Made by a program: the position numbers and the translations under genes
Source: Saccharofermentans sp.
GTDB taxonomy: Bacteria > Bacillota > Clostridia > Saccharofermentanales > Saccharofermentanaceae
Direction of reading: 5' to 3'
Assembly: GCA_024403675.1 (NCBI GenBank)
Contig: JAKSRH010000013.1
Span: forward strand, 1-48,701
Length of the DNA stretch: 48,701 bases
Part shown: positions 1 through 8,559 of the stretch, in pieces
Position numbering within the stretch: the stretch's first letter is position 1
How the letters are laid out: every line of letters starts with the position of its first letter
Notes under the pieces: model-generated
Told to the model about the DNA's origin: nothing
Databases searched by the model: none
The model's input: the letters and a program-made list of their open reading frames with translations, nothing else

Positions 1-290
1 ACTGTCTTTGGGGAATCTGTATGAAGCTTTGCACGAATACCCTTAACATTCAAAATGATTTCTGTCATGTCCTCGATAATTCCAGGAACAGTAGAGAACT
101 CATGATAAATATTGTCGATCTTAATAGCAGTAACTGCAGCTCCCGTAAGAGAAGAAAGCAGAACACGACGAAGTGAATTTCCGAGTGTAGTACCGTATCC
201 ACGCTCGAGAGGGGAAATGACATATTTGCCATAGGAACCATCTTCACTTAATTCTTTGCACTCAATCGTTGGTTCTAAAATATCGTTCAT
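1..290 (-). CDS. rpoA: DNA-directed RNA polymerase subunit alpha, N-terminal part (cut by window edge)
   Basis: This is the first 96 codons of the RNA polymerase alpha subunit, which dimerises to nucleate assembly of the core enzyme. The visible product begins [14 protein letters not shown] and carries the hallmark [20 protein letters not shown] segment of the alpha N-terminal domain at about residues 29-48. The ATG at 290 is preceded by a GGAGG-type ribosome binding site. It follows rpsD by 62 bases, as the last visible gene of the alpha operon block; rplQ would be expected next but lies outside the window. The C-terminal domain is not visible. Confidence 0.96.
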   Translation of the reverse strand, partial: MNDILEPTIECKELSEDGSYGKYVISPLERGYGTTLGNSLRRVLLSSLTGAAVTAIKIDNIYHEFSTVPGIIEDMTEIILNVKGIRAKLHTDSPKT

Positions 291-352
291 ATTTTCCTCC
301 TATTGGTATTGCTTCATCGGATTGAATCCGATCATTCTAAAAACGTCAGTTA

Positions 353-955
353 TTACTTGTTGTACAACTCGACGATTGCCACTGCATTTACTGGAACGTC
401 AATCTGATCTGCTGTAGGCATTGCTACAACCTTACCAGAAAGCTTCTCAGCATCAGCGCTAAGCCACTCAGGGATAAGTCTGCCGTTTGTGGACTCTGCG
501 ATATCCTTATATCTCTGAGAACCCTTGGAAGCTTCCTTAATCTCTACTACATCACCTGGCTTAACTGCATATGAAGCGATGTTTACTACCTTGCCGTTTA
601 CTGTTACGTTTCTGTGGCTAACAATCTGCTTAGCCTCAGATCTTGTACGAGCAAAACCAAGTCTGAAGATAACGTTATCAAGTCTTGTCTCAAGGAGAAT
701 CATGAGGTTTTCACCAGTTGTACCATAGTGAAGCTTCTCTGCCTTCTCGAAGTAGTTTCTGAAAGGCTTCTCAAGAACACCATAGATGAACTTAGCCTTC
801 TGCTTCTCCTGAAGCTGAGTACCGTATTCACTCTTCTTCTTAGGTCTTGCACCATTGTTGCTGTGTCTATTGGACTTCTTGTCTATTCCCAAGTAGGCAG
901 GCTCAATATCAAGCGCTCTGCATCTCTTGAGTACAGGTGTCATATCTCTTGCCAT
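353..955 (-). CDS. rpsD: 30S ribosomal protein S4
   Basis: S4 is a primary 16S rRNA binding protein that nucleates 30S assembly and in many bacteria represses its own operon. The 200-residue product has the family's usual length, the N-terminal MARDMTPVLKRCRALDIEP region and a central S4 RNA-binding domain (about residues 90-155, with LETRLDNVIFRLGFARTR followed by the VNGK turn). Only one Cys remains near the N-terminus, so the zinc-binding form is absent. It sits between rpsK and rpoA, the E. coli-like arrangement, unlike Bacillus where rpsD stands alone. It is the likely ligand of the structured leader before rpsM. Confidence 0.97.
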   Translation of the reverse strand: MARDMTPVLKRCRALDIEPAYLGIDKKSNRHSNNGARPKKKSEYGTQLQEKQKAKFIYGVLEKPFRNYFEKAEKLHYGTTGENLMILLETRLDNVIFRLGFARTRSEAKQIVSHRNVTVNGKVVNIASYAVKPGDVVEIKEASKGSQRYKDIAESTNGRLIPEWLSADAEKLSGKVVAMPTADQIDVPVNAVAIVELYNK

Positions 956-982
956 TGCTATTTCCTCTTTTCTATCTAGTGA

Positions 983-1384
983 TTAAACTCTACGACGCTT
1001 TGGAGGACGGCAACCATTGTGTGGAACTGGTGTTACATCCTTAATCATCGTAATCTCAAGACCTGCTGTTGCAAGTGCACGAACTGCAGACTCACGGCCT
1101 GCACCTGGACCCTTTACGAAAACTTCTACAGTCTTCATACCATGATCAACAGCCTTCTTAGCAGCATCCTCTGCAGCAACCTGTGCAGCAAAAGCAGTAC
1201 CCTTACGGGAACCTCTCATACCCTGCTGTCCTGCGGATGCCCAAGAGATAGCATTACCCTGTGTATCACTGATTGTAATAATTGTGTTGTTGAAAGTAGC
1301 GTGAATGTGTGCATGACCTGCAACGATATTCTTACGCTCACGCTTCTTAGGCTTTGTTGTTGTCTTCTTAACTGCCTTAGCCAT
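983..1384 (-). CDS. rpsK: 30S ribosomal protein S11
   Basis: S11 sits on the 30S platform and contacts the Shine-Dalgarno helix region. The 133-residue product has a basic N-terminal tail, the conserved core with [10 protein letters not shown] and GFRGSRKGT-like (here GMRGSRKGT) segments, and the typical C-terminus [12 protein letters not shown]. Length and termini match the family. A purine-rich ribosome binding site precedes the ATG, and the gene lies 19 bases downstream of rpsM and 27 bases upstream of rpsD in one transcription unit. Confidence 0.98.
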   Translation of the reverse strand: MAKAVKKTTTKPKKRERKNIVAGHAHIHATFNNTIITISDTQGNAISWASAGQQGMRGSRKGTAFAAQVAAEDAAKKAVDHGMKTVEVFVKGPGAGRESAVRALATAGLEITMIKDVTPVPHNGCRPPKRRRV

Positions 1385-1403
1385 TGTTACTTAACCTCCC
1401 TTA

Positions 1404-1772
1404 TTACTTCTTCTTACCAGCAACTGTACGCTTTGGACCCTTACGAGTACGAGCGTTAGTCTTAGTACGCTGGCCTCTAACTGGGAGACCTAATCTGTGA
1501 CGACGGCCACGATAGCATCCAATATCAGAGAGACGCTTAATATCTCCAGCGATCTTTCTCTTAAGATCACCCTCAACTGTGTACTTGTTCTCAATTACAT
1601 CACGAATCTTAGCAACTTCGTCCTCTGTAAGGTTCTTAACTCTTGTATCTGGGTTAAGGCCTGTCTCAGCGAGGATATCAGCTGCGCTTGTCTTACCAAT
1701 GCCATAAATATATGTAAGAGCAATCTCAAGTCTCTTATCATTTGGCAAATCTACACCGGCAATACGAGCCAT
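1404..1772 (-). CDS. rpsM: 30S ribosomal protein S13
   Basis: S13 forms intersubunit bridges from the 30S head. The 122-residue product starts [20 protein letters not shown], contains the helix-two-turn-helix region ([10 protein letters not shown]) and ends with the conserved basic tail ([23 protein letters not shown], here [20 protein letters not shown]). The ATG has a strong GGAGGT site six to eight bases upstream. The 211-base gap between this gene and rpmJ is unusually long for the operon and is described separately as a candidate leader. Confidence 0.98.
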   Translation of the reverse strand: MARIAGVDLPNDKRLEIALTYIYGIGKTSAADILAETGLNPDTRVKNLTEDEVAKIRDVIENKYTVEGDLKRKIAGDIKRLSDIGCYRGRRHRLGLPVRGQRTKTNARTRKGPKRTVAGKKK

Positions 1773-1983
1773 TTTTTTACCTCCGTCTGGTAGTTGTGTT
1801 TTCTTTGAAATATATACGGCACGTGATGTAAGGTTCCCTTCGGATTAGGAAGGGCAGCCGCCCCTACGGTACGTGTTATATGCTTTCATTTCCTATTGCT
1901 TACTAATTTCTATTGCGGCAGAGCATGTGCCGCTCGCGACACTGGACAGGGCTAAATCTGTCCTCAGTCGGATGTCCTTACTC
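1773..1983 (-). promoter_or_regulatory. Structured rpmJ-rpsM intergenic region, candidate S4-type leader
   Basis: This 211-base non-coding gap holds several inverted repeats: GGACAG/CTGTCC (1944-1949 with 1958-1963), GCGGCA/TGCCGC (1915-1920 with 1928-1933), GGGC/GCCC (1852-1855 with 1860-1863) and CCCTTC/GAAGGG just left of it. Two copies of a TACGG-Y-ACGTG element near 1815 and 1865 flank the inner stems. Several pairings compete with one another. It lies exactly where the E. coli alpha operon has its S4-binding pseudoknot leader. I see no recognised consensus, so the regulatory role is inference. Confidence 0.5.
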
Positions 1984-2097
1984 TTAACCCTGACGCTGCT
2001 TATGCTTAGGATCGGAGCAAATGATCATGACTTTGCCATGACGACGAATGACTTTGCACTTTTCGCACATAGGCTTAACTGATGGTCTGACCTTCAT
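1984..2097 (-). CDS. rpmJ: 50S ribosomal protein L36
   Basis: This is a 37-residue protein (38 codons with the TAA stop). The product [14 protein letters not shown]... is the zinc-binding (C+) form of L36, with ligands C11, C14, C27 and H32. L36 is the smallest large-subunit protein and binds 23S rRNA domain VI. The ATG is preceded by a good AGGAGG site. It follows infA with a 185-base gap that carries a hairpin and a plausible promoter, and precedes the structured rpsM leader. Confidence 0.96.
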   Translation of the reverse strand: MKVRPSVKPMCEKCKVIRRHGKVMIICSDPKHKQRQG

Positions 2098-2158
2098 TGT
2101 GAACCTCCTGCTGTTTTCTTCATCACAAATTATGCGCCTTTTTCGCGCACGCTAATAT

Positions 2159-2186
2159 ATAATATCAGAATTTTTCTATATTGCAA
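2159..2186 (-). promoter_or_regulatory. Candidate sigma-A promoter for rpmJ
   Basis: On the minus strand a TTGCAA (-35, 2181-2186) and TATTAT (-10, 2159-2164) are separated by 16 bases in an AT-rich stretch upstream of rpmJ. The match is 4/6 and 5/6. It could give the alpha operon its own start downstream of the hairpin after infA. Not verified experimentally. Confidence 0.5.
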
Positions 2187-2226
2187 GAAAAATTTCTTAT
2201 TTTTTGCACTCTGTTTTATACGCAAC

Positions 2227-2258
2227 AAAGCAGCGTGTATACGGTCTCACGCTGCTTT
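2227..2258 (-). terminator. Hairpin after infA, possible weak terminator or attenuator
   Basis: AAAGCAGCGTG (2227-2237) pairs perfectly over 11 bp with CACGCTGCTTT (2248-2258), leaving a 10-base loop. On the minus strand only a short T stretch follows, so termination would be partial. It separates infA from the promoter-like element before rpmJ, which fits a partial break between spc and alpha segments. Confidence 0.5.
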
Positions 2259-2282
2259 TGTAATTACGTAAATATTAGAATC

Positions 2283-2504
2283 TTAGTTCTTGCCTCTCCA
2301 AGTAATTCTACCTCTGGAAAGATCATATGGAGAAAGCTCCATTGTTACCTTATCACCAGGAAGAATCTTGATGTAGTTCTGACGAAGCTTACCTGAGATG
2401 TGTGCAAGAACGATATGTCCATTCTCAAGCTTTACCTTAAACATTGCGTTAGGAAGTGCGTCGTCTACGATTCCCTCTACCTCAATAACATCCTCTTTAG
2501 CCAT
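2283..2504 (-). CDS. infA: Translation initiation factor IF-1
   Basis: IF-1 binds the 30S A site during initiation. The 73-residue product is a single S1/OB-fold domain with the conserved [13 protein letters not shown] start, [16 protein letters not shown] and [18 protein letters not shown] segments. Its length is the family's exact usual length. Its ATG overlaps the map stop codon by one base (TAATG), implying translational coupling. The ribosome binding site (GAGGAG) lies within the end of map. Confidence 0.98.
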   Translation of the reverse strand: MAKEDVIEVEGIVDDALPNAMFKVKLENGHIVLAHISGKLRQNYIKILPGDKVTMELSPYDLSRGRITWRGKN

Positions 2505-3271
2505 TAATTCTCCTCCTCATAAGTTGTCATAACTGGGCCATCTTCTGTAATAAGTACTGTATTTTCGTAATGAGCCGCTGGCTTATTATCTCTTGTTACT
2601 ACTGTCCAATCATCTGATAGTAATTCGATACTACGTGTTCCTAGTGTGATCATTGGTTCTATGCAAATTGCCATTCCCTTCTTAAGGCGTGGGCCTGATC
2701 CTGCTCTACCAAAATTAGGTACATCTGGATCCTGATGAAGTGAAGTGCCAATTCCATGTCCTGTAAGTTCTCTTACTACACCGTAGCCAAAACCTTCACA
2801 ATACTGCTGAACTGCAGAACTAATATCTCCAACTCTGTTGCCAATCTTAGCATATTCAAGACCGACAAAGAAAGATTCTTCAGTTCTTTTTACAAGGTCT
2901 CTTACCTCAGGTGCTACATCACCTACAAGAAATGTTCTACATGCATCAGAATGATATCCGTGAAGTACTGCGCCAACATCTACAGAAAGAATATCTCCAT
3001 CTTTAAGATATCTTTTCTTAGATGGAATTCCATGGACAACTTCTTCATTAATAGAAGCACAAATGGAACCTGGAAATGGAGGTTCACCATAATTAAGAAA
3101 TGATGGTATAGCATCGTGACTTCTTATGATGTCATAAGCCAATTTATCAACATCATGAGTTGTTACACCTGGCTTGATGAACTTTTTGCACTCTCTGAAT
3201 ACTTCCTTGAGAATGTCTCCGGATTTCTTCATGTATTCAAATTCTTCAGTTGTAAGAATTTCAATTGCCAT
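2504..3271 (-). CDS. map: Methionine aminopeptidase, type I
   Basis: This enzyme removes the N-terminal Met from nascent proteins using two divalent metal ions. The 255-residue product shows all five metal ligands in order: D98, D109, H172, E205 and E236, plus the substrate His at H80 (VVHGIP). These align one residue offset from the E. coli ligands. There is no N-terminal zinc-finger extension, so it is the short bacterial type Ia. It lies between adk and infA, 20 bases after adk, the common Firmicute arrangement. Confidence 0.97.
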   Translation of the reverse strand: MAIEILTTEEFEYMKKSGDILKEVFRECKKFIKPGVTTHDVDKLAYDIIRSHDAIPSFLNYGEPPFPGSICASINEEVVHGIPSKKRYLKDGDILSVDVGAVLHGYHSDACRTFLVGDVAPEVRDLVKRTEESFFVGLEYAKIGNRVGDISSAVQQYCEGFGYGVVRELTGHGIGTSLHQDPDVPNFGRAGSGPRLKKGMAICIEPMITLGTRSIELLSDDWTVVTRDNKPAAHYENTVLITEDGPVMTTYEEEN

Positions 3272-3291
3272 AATTCATTCTCCGTAAGGGA

Positions 3292-3948
3292 TTAGATAAT
3301 TCCCTTAGCCTTGAGGCCGTTCTCAATATCAGCGATACACTTGTTGGAATCTACGTTGTTGTTACCCTCAACGATAAGTCCCTTATTAGCATAGAAATCA
3401 ATAAGTGGCTGTGTATTCTTGTAGTAAGTTGTAAGTCTATTAGCAACTGTCTCCGGATTATCATCTGCACGCTGGATTACATTACCTGCGCAAAGATCAC
3501 ATACGCCTGGAACCATTGTTGGCTTGAACTTAATGTTAAAGCTTGCTCCACACTTCTCACATACACGACGGCTACCAACACGATCCTTGATAATTTCATC
3601 ATCAACGATAATGGAAAGAACTGCATCAATCTTGTCGTTGTTCTTAGCAAGCATCTCCTCGAGAGCCTCTGCCTGTGCAAGAGTACGTGGGAAACCATCG
3701 AGAATGTAACCCTTCTTGCAGTCATCCTGAGAAAGTCTATCCTCTACCATGGATACTGTTAAGGAATCAGGTACGAGCTCACCCTTATCAATGTAGCTCT
3801 TAGCCTCTACACCAAGAGGTGTTCCATTCTTAATGTTGCTTCTAAAAATATCACCCGTAGAAATGTGAGCAAGGCTATACTTCTCTCTGAGAACTGTAGC
3901 AGATGTTCCCTTACCAGATCCAGGTGCTCCTAAAATAATAAGATTCAT
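3292..3948 (-). CDS. adk: Adenylate kinase, zinc-lid type
   Basis: Adenylate kinase interconverts ATP plus AMP and two ADP. The 218-residue product has the P-loop GAPGSGKGT (residues 7-15), the AMP-binding GDIFR and DGFPRT motifs, and a long LID domain whose four cysteines (C130, C133, C150, C153) form the structural zinc site typical of Gram-positive enzymes. It follows secY with a 111-base gap that contains a terminator-like hairpin, so it may be partly uncoupled from the upstream spc genes. Confidence 0.98.
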   Translation of the reverse strand: MNLIILGAPGSGKGTSATVLREKYSLAHISTGDIFRSNIKNGTPLGVEAKSYIDKGELVPDSLTVSMVEDRLSQDDCKKGYILDGFPRTLAQAEALEEMLAKNNDKIDAVLSIIVDDEIIKDRVGSRRVCEKCGASFNIKFKPTMVPGVCDLCAGNVIQRADDNPETVANRLTTYYKNTQPLIDFYANKGLIVEGNNNVDSNKCIADIENGLKAKGII

Positions 3949-3985
3949 ATTATTTCTTCCCTTCTTATATTAATATTTCCTAATT

Positions 3986-4034
3986 AAAAATAACGGTCTA
4001 CAGCGCTCCCGTCAAGGTTAAACTGTAAACCGTT
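3986..4034 (-). terminator. Terminator-like hairpin between secY and adk
   Basis: On the minus strand AACGGTTTACAG (4034-4023) pairs with CTGTAGACCGTT (4003-3992), 12 positions with one mismatch and a 19-base loop. It is followed by ATTTTTAATT. This resembles a Rho-independent terminator placed inside an otherwise continuous operon, so it probably works as a partial attenuator that lowers adk-map-infA expression. Confidence 0.55.
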
Positions 4035-4059
4035 TATTTATTTTTATTACTTATAAGAA

Positions 4060-5376
4060 TCAGTCGAGGAAGCCTCTATAGTTTCTTGTAACGAGCTGAC
4101 TCTCAATCTGTGTTGCCAAATCATTAGCTACACCAGTAAGAATAAGTACAGATGTTCCTACGAACCAAACATTATCAAGACCTGTAAGGAGACTTACTAA
4201 TGTTGGTACAAGACATACAAGAGTCAAGAAAAGAGCATCTGCCCAGTTAAGTCTATTGGATGTCTTAAGAATAAAATCTGTTGTTGGCTTACCAGGACGA
4301 ATACCTGGGATGAAACCACCATTCTTCTGAATGCTCTGTGAGATTTCAATTGGATTGAACTGAATCAAAGAGTAGAAGAATGTAAAGATGATAATCAAGA
4401 AGAAGTAGGAAATATAGTACCATGGACTTGAATTAAAGTTTCTGAACCAATTTACTACTACGTTCTGACTATTCTGGAAGAAGAGAGTAACAATCATTGA
4501 AGGTAAAGACAAAATCGACATAGAGAAGATTACTGGCATAACACCAGACTGATTTACCTTAAGAGGAATGTAAGAACTCTGACCTCCATAAAGCTTTCTA
4601 CCAACAGTCTTCTTAGAATACTGTACAGGAATTCTTCTTTCAGCATTCTGTACAAATACTACGAAAACGATGATTGCAATTGAAACTGCGATGATTGCAA
4701 TTGCCACGAGTATTCCGATAAGGATTCCCCAAACCATTGCACCTGGAACCTTCTCACCAACAGCCAAAGACTTATAATAAACGCTCTGAGCCATGGAAGG
4801 AAGTCTAGTTACAATACCTGCGAAAATGATGAGTGATACACCATTTCCGATACCCTTCTCATTAATTCTCTCACCAAGCCATACAACAAAACATGTACCA
4901 GCTGTGAAAGATACAACAATAAGTGCAGCGAGAAGTGGCTTAACACTTGTAGCAATCATTGCTGTACGAGTTGAGTATGTGAAGAGTGATGCCTGAAGGA
5001 AAGCGAGGCCGATTGCAGTATAACGTGTAATCTTGGCCATCTTCTTTCTTCCTGATTCACCTTCCTTGGAAAGATTCTCAAGTGCAGGAATAACTACCGT
5101 AAGAAGCTGAATAATGATGGAAGAGTTAATGTATGGAGTAATACCCATAGCAAAGATAGTTGCTGCATAAAGTCCACCACCAGAGATGATATCCATCATG
5201 CTACCAATCTGTCCCCAGTTTCTAACAAGAACTGTAAACGCTTCACGATCAATACCTGGTACAGGTACAAGGCCTCCAATCATGTACACACCCAAAATAA
5301 GGAATGTGTACAAAATCTTTTTACGGAGTTCAGGAAGGCGGAAAGCTTTGATCAAGGTGTCAAACATACCTTTCAT
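4060..5376 (-). CDS. secY: Preprotein translocase subunit SecY
   Basis: SecY is the channel-forming subunit of the Sec translocon in the cytoplasmic membrane. The 438-residue product shows about ten hydrophobic segments, the plug region (GGGLYAATIFAMGITPYIN), the RRIPVQYSKK cytoplasmic loop and the C-terminal GFLD. I chose the ATG at 5376 because a GAGGAGG site lies seven bases upstream. An in-frame TTG two codons earlier is only two bases from that site. It starts two bases after the rplO stop, so translation is probably coupled. Confidence 0.97.
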   Translation of the reverse strand: MKGMFDTLIKAFRLPELRKKILYTFLILGVYMIGGLVPVPGIDREAFTVLVRNWGQIGSMMDIISGGGLYAATIFAMGITPYINSSIIIQLLTVVIPALENLSKEGESGRKKMAKITRYTAIGLAFLQASLFTYSTRTAMIATSVKPLLAALIVVSFTAGTCFVVWLGERINEKGIGNGVSLIIFAGIVTRLPSMAQSVYYKSLAVGEKVPGAMVWGILIGILVAIAIIAVSIAIIVFVVFVQNAERRIPVQYSKKTVGRKLYGGQSSYIPLKVNQSGVMPVIFSMSILSLPSMIVTLFFQNSQNVVVNWFRNFNSSPWYYISYFFLIIIFTFFYSLIQFNPIEISQSIQKNGGFIPGIRPGKPTTDFILKTSNRLNWADALFLTLVCLVPTLVSLLTGLDNVWFVGTSVLILTGVANDLATQIESQLVTRNYRGFLD

Positions 5377-5378
5377 GA

Positions 5379-5822
5379 TCAAACCTCCTCAGCCGTTCCA
5401 CCAGCCTTTTCAATCTTTTCCTTAGCGGAAGCAGTAAACTTTACTGCCTTTACTGTAAGCTTCTTTGTAAGATCACCATTACCAAGAACCTTAACACCAT
5501 CATTTACCTTAGGAAGAGTGATGATGCCAGCCTCAGCAAGGGACTTTGCTGTTACTTCAGTACCGTCTGCGAGCTTCTCGAGATCGCCTACGTTAACCTC
5601 AATATAATCAGGTGCAAAACGCTTGTTGTTGAAACCGCGCTTTGGCATACGTCTGTAGAGAGGCATCTGACCACCCTCAAAACCAGGACGTACTCCACCG
5701 CCGGATCTTGCGTTCTGTCCCTTGTGTCCACGACCAGCTGTCTTTCCGTTTCCGGAACCAGCACCACGGCCCTTGCGGTATGCTTTTGCGTTGCCGCCTG
5801 AAGTCAATTCATTGAGCTTCAT
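5379..5822 (-). CDS. rplO: 50S ribosomal protein L15
   Basis: L15 is a late-assembly large-subunit protein. The 147-residue product has the Gly/Arg-rich N-terminal arm ([21 protein letters not shown], first 20 shown by [19 protein letters not shown]) and the C-terminal globular domain with [15 protein letters not shown]. Its final codons GAGGAGGTT double as the ribosome binding site of secY. In most bacteria rpmD (L30) lies just upstream; here only 23 bases separate rplO from rpsE, so L30 is absent at this place. Confidence 0.97.
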   Translation of the reverse strand: MKLNELTSGGNAKAYRKGRGAGSGNGKTAGRGHKGQNARSGGGVRPGFEGGQMPLYRRMPKRGFNNKRFAPDYIEVNVGDLEKLADGTEVTAKSLAEAGIITLPKVNDGVKVLGNGDLTKKLTVKAVKFTASAKEKIEKAGGTAEEV

Positions 5823-5845
5823 ATTCTATCCTCCAATCTGAATTT

Positions 5846-6337
5846 TTAACGGATTTCCTCAATGGACTTTCCGCGGAGTCTTGCAACCTTCTCGATTGAA
5901 ACAAGGCTCTTAAGACCTTCCAATGTGGCATTAACCATGTTGTTCGGATTGTTAGATCCGATGGACTTTGTACGAATATCTGTGATACCTGCGAGCTCGC
6001 ATACTGCACGAACAGGACCACCAGCGATAACACCAGTACCGCCTGCAGCAGGCTTCATAACGATCTTTGCTGCGCTGAACTCACCGAGTGTCTCATGTGG
6101 GATTGTTCCGTTAAGTACAGGTACCTCGATAAGATTCTTCTTTGCTTCCTCAACACCCTTACGGATTGCATCTGGAACCTCAGTAGCCTTACCAATTCCC
6201 TTACCTACGTGACCATTTCCGTCTCCAACGATAACAAGAGCAGCGAATCTCATCTTACGACCACCCTTTACAGTCTTGGAAACACGGCCGATGTGAATAA
6301 CCTTTTCCTGTAATTCTACATTAGGATCTAAAGCCAT
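5846..6337 (-). CDS. rpsE: 30S ribosomal protein S5
   Basis: S5 lines the mRNA entry site and affects decoding fidelity. The 163-residue product has the N-terminal double-stranded RNA-binding-like domain ([28 protein letters not shown]-like) and the C-terminal domain with [20 protein letters not shown]. Length is typical of Firmicutes. It is followed directly by rplO without the expected rpmD. A GGAGG-type site precedes the ATG. Confidence 0.98.
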   Translation of the reverse strand: MALDPNVELQEKVIHIGRVSKTVKGGRKMRFAALVIVGDGNGHVGKGIGKATEVPDAIRKGVEEAKKNLIEVPVLNGTIPHETLGEFSAAKIVMKPAAGGTGVIAGGPVRAVCELAGITDIRTKSIGSNNPNNMVNATLEGLKSLVSIEKVARLRGKSIEEIR

Positions 6338-6355
6338 TTAATTTACTCCTCCTGA

Positions 6356-6724
6356 TTAGAATGAGAGACCAGCTTCACGAGCTGCCTCTGCCAAAGCTGC
6401 TACTCTACCATGGTAAACATATCCACCACGATCAAATACAACTTCCTTAACATCCTTAGCAAGTGCACGCTCTGCAACGAGCTTACCAACCTGCTGTGCT
6501 GCCTCAACATTGCTGCCGTTAGATACTGCAGACTTAATGTCCTTATCAAGAGAAGATGCGGATGCGATTGTAGCACCATTTACATCATCAATTACCTGAG
6601 CGTAGATGTGACTGTTACTTCTGTAAACACAAAGACGTGGGCACTCAGAAGTACCGGAAATCTTCTTACGTACGCGGAGGTGCTTTCTCTTACGAATTTC
6701 ATTCTTATCAATTTTATTAATCAT
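6356..6724 (-). CDS. rplR: 50S ribosomal protein L18
   Basis: L18 carries 5S rRNA into the central protuberance. The 122-residue product has the basic N-terminus ([14 protein letters not shown]), the [17 protein letters not shown] core and the C-terminal [22 protein letters not shown] motif. Length and ends match the family. It lies between rplF and rpsE, 18 and 19 bases away, in the standard spc order. Confidence 0.98.
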   Translation of the reverse strand: MINKIDKNEIRKRKHLRVRKKISGTSECPRLCVYRSNSHIYAQVIDDVNGATIASASSLDKDIKSAVSNGSNVEAAQQVGKLVAERALAKDVKEVVFDRGGYVYHGRVAALAEAAREAGLSF

Positions 6725-6743
6725 GATATCTTACCTCCTGCTA

Positions 6744-7286
6744 TTACTTCTTAGCGCCAGTCTTACCTTCCTTAACGATAAGGTGCTCACCAGCGTACTT
6801 AATACCCTTGCCCTTATATACGTCAGGAACTCTGAAGCTTCTAATCTTAGCTGCTGTCTCACCAACAAGCTGCTTGTCTGCGCCCTTTACGATTACATTG
6901 TTCTGATCAGGAACGTCGATTGTAATTCCATCTGGCTCCTCAAAATCGATTGTATGAGAATAACCAAGGGAGAATACTACCTTCTTACCCTGCTTAACAG
7001 CCTTGTAACCTACACCGCTGATCTCGAGCTTCTTCTCGAAACCATCAGTAACACCAATTACCATGTTATTGATGAGGGAACGTGTAAGACCATGGAGAGC
7101 TCTGTGCTCCTTCTGATCATCTGGTCTCTCAACTGTGATTACTGCGCCATCAACCTTTACGATCATGTCTGGATGGATATCCATCTCAAGACTTGTCTTA
7201 GGTCCCTTTACGGTAATGTGCTGACCGTCGAGCTTAACCTCAACGCCTGCAGGAACCGCAATTGGCTTTCTACCAATTCTAGACAT
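6744..7286 (-). CDS. rplF: 50S ribosomal protein L6
   Basis: L6 binds 23S rRNA near the sarcin-ricin loop. The 180-residue product starts [15 protein letters not shown], holds two related alpha/beta repeats, and has the C-terminal signature [24 protein letters not shown] (here [20 protein letters not shown]). A GGAGG site precedes the start. It is preceded by a 103-base gap after rpsH that carries a tetraloop hairpin. Confidence 0.98.
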   Translation of the reverse strand: MSRIGRKPIAVPAGVEVKLDGQHITVKGPKTSLEMDIHPDMIVKVDGAVITVERPDDQKEHRALHGLTRSLINNMVIGVTDGFEKKLEISGVGYKAVKQGKKVVFSLGYSHTIDFEEPDGITIDVPDQNNVIVKGADKQLVGETAAKIRSFRVPDVYKGKGIKYAGEHLIVKEGKTGAKK

Positions 7287-7362
7287 ATTATTTTCCTCCT
7301 GCTCTTTAGATTGTACCCAATGTAACTATGTCAATTAATTGGGCCTTTCAGAGTGTATATAA

Positions 7363-7386
7363 ACTTTTCGCCCGAAGGCGAAAAGT
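7363..7386 (-). other. UUCG-capped hairpin between rpsH and rplF
   Basis: On the minus strand ACTTTTCGCC pairs perfectly with GGCGAAAAGT around a TTCG loop, giving a 10-bp stem closed by a C(UUCG)G tetraloop, one of the most stable RNA hairpins. It starts four bases after the rpsH stop. Only TTTATATAC follows, so it is not a strong terminator. An mRNA 3' end stabiliser or processing site is more likely. Confidence 0.55.
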
Positions 7387-7389
7387 CAA

Positions 7390-7785
7390 TTACCATACGT
7401 ATGCGAGAACTTCGCCGCCGATACCGAGCTTTCTAGCCTTCTTATCAGTCATAACACCCTGGGATGTAGAGATGATAGCGATTCCGAGACCACCCAATAC
7501 ATATGGGAGATTCTCCTTATCAGCATATGTACGAAGACCTGGCTTAGAGATTCTCTTAATACCAGTGATAACGTGCTTCTTCTCGGAGTACTTAAGTGTA
7601 ACTACGATAGAACCCTGCTTGTTATCTTCTTCTACCTTAAAGCTCTTGATGTAACCTTCGTCCAAAAGAATCTGAGCGATAGCCTTCTTCAAATTGGAAG
7701 CTGGGATAGTTACTGTTGGATGGCCAGCCTTACCAGCGTTACGAATTCTAGTAAGCATATCTGCGATTGCATCTGTAATCTGCAT
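7390..7785 (-). CDS. rpsH: 30S ribosomal protein S8
   Basis: S8 is a primary 16S rRNA binder and the autoregulator of the spc operon in E. coli. The 131-residue product has the N-terminal [17 protein letters not shown] and the C-terminal signature [26 protein letters not shown]. Length is as expected. It lies 28 bases after rpsZ and is followed by a UUCG hairpin. Confidence 0.98.
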   Translation of the reverse strand: MQITDAIADMLTRIRNAGKAGHPTVTIPASNLKKAIAQILLDEGYIKSFKVEEDNKQGSIVVTLKYSEKKHVITGIKRISKPGLRTYADKENLPYVLGGLGIAIISTSQGVMTDKKARKLGIGGEVLAYVW

Positions 7786-7813
7786 TATTATTTCCTCCTA
7801 AATTATACCGGGA

Positions 7814-7999
7814 TTACCAGCTAGCCTTCTTAACACCTGGGATCTGGCCCTTATATGCCAAATCACGGAAGCAGAGACGGCAAATACCATACTTACGAAT
7901 ATAAGAGTGTGGTCTACCGCAGAGCTTGCAGCGGTTGTGCTGCTGTGTAGAAAACTTTGGAGTCTTTGTTGCCTTAAAGATCATTGACTTCTTTGCCAT
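7814..7999 (-). CDS. rpsZ: 30S ribosomal protein S14, zinc-binding (type Z) form
   Basis: This is the short 61-residue S14 with an intact zinc site: C24, C27, C40 and C43 (CKLC...CRLC). The product ends [11 protein letters not shown], typical of the Z type. Bacteria often keep a second, zinc-independent S14 elsewhere for zinc starvation; that cannot be judged here. It lies between rplE and rpsH in canonical spc order. Confidence 0.98.
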   Translation of the reverse strand: MAKKSMIFKATKTPKFSTQQHNRCKLCGRPHSYIRKYGICRLCFRDLAYKGQIPGVKKASW

Positions 8000-8015
8000 T
8001 TATTCTTCCTCCCAA

Positions 8016-8555
8016 TCACTTGTGGAACGGCATGCCCATGAGCTCAAGAAGCTTCTTAGCTTCCTCATCGGACTTAGCTGTTGTAACAATAATGATATCC
8101 ATACCACGGATCTTATCGATCTTATCGTAATCGATTTCAGGGAACATGAGCTGCTCCTTGATACCCATTGCATAGTTACCGTGACCGTCGAAAGAGTTAG
8201 GGTTTACACCACGGAAGTCACGAACTCGTGGAAGAGCGATGCTTACGAGCTTATCGAGGAAAGCATACATGTTCTCGCCTCTCAAAGTTACCTTACAACC
8301 GATCTTCATACCGTCTCTGAGCTTGAAAGCAGCTACAGACTTGGATGCTGTTGTTGCTACAGGCTTCTGACCTGCAATGATTCCCATATCTCTCATAGCA
8401 TTGTCGAGGGCCTTAGGATTGTCCTTAACCTCACCAACACCCATGTTGAGAACGATCTTCTCGATCTTTGGAATCTGCATTGTTGATGTGTACTTGAAGG
8501 CCTCCTGCATTGCTGGTGCAACTTCAGATGTGTACTTATCTTTTAATCTAGACAT
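8016..8555 (-). CDS. rplE: 50S ribosomal protein L5
   Basis: L5 binds 5S rRNA and contacts the P-site tRNA. The 179-residue product has [17 protein letters not shown], the [22 protein letters not shown] segment and the C-terminal [22 protein letters not shown]. This is the standard length. It starts four bases after the rplX stop, implying coupled translation. Confidence 0.98.
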   Translation of the reverse strand: MSRLKDKYTSEVAPAMQEAFKYTSTMQIPKIEKIVLNMGVGEVKDNPKALDNAMRDMGIIAGQKPVATTASKSVAAFKLRDGMKIGCKVTLRGENMYAFLDKLVSIALPRVRDFRGVNPNSFDGHGNYAMGIKEQLMFPEIDYDKIDKIRGMDIIIVTTAKSDEEAKKLLELMGMPFHK

Positions 8556-8559
8556 CTAC

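Noticed and set aside
614..979. Plus-strand open frames across the ribosomal cluster (also 1019-1459, 6723-7325, 7926-8486, 8377-9327, 10197-10913, 11871-12587, 12931-13509)
   Set aside because: They lie wholly antisense to recognised ribosomal genes, are rich in Leu/Ser/Cys/Thr as expected from reverse-strand reading, and have no family features.
5377..5382. TTG start for secY
   Set aside because: It lies two bases from the ribosome binding site; the ATG two codons later has proper spacing.
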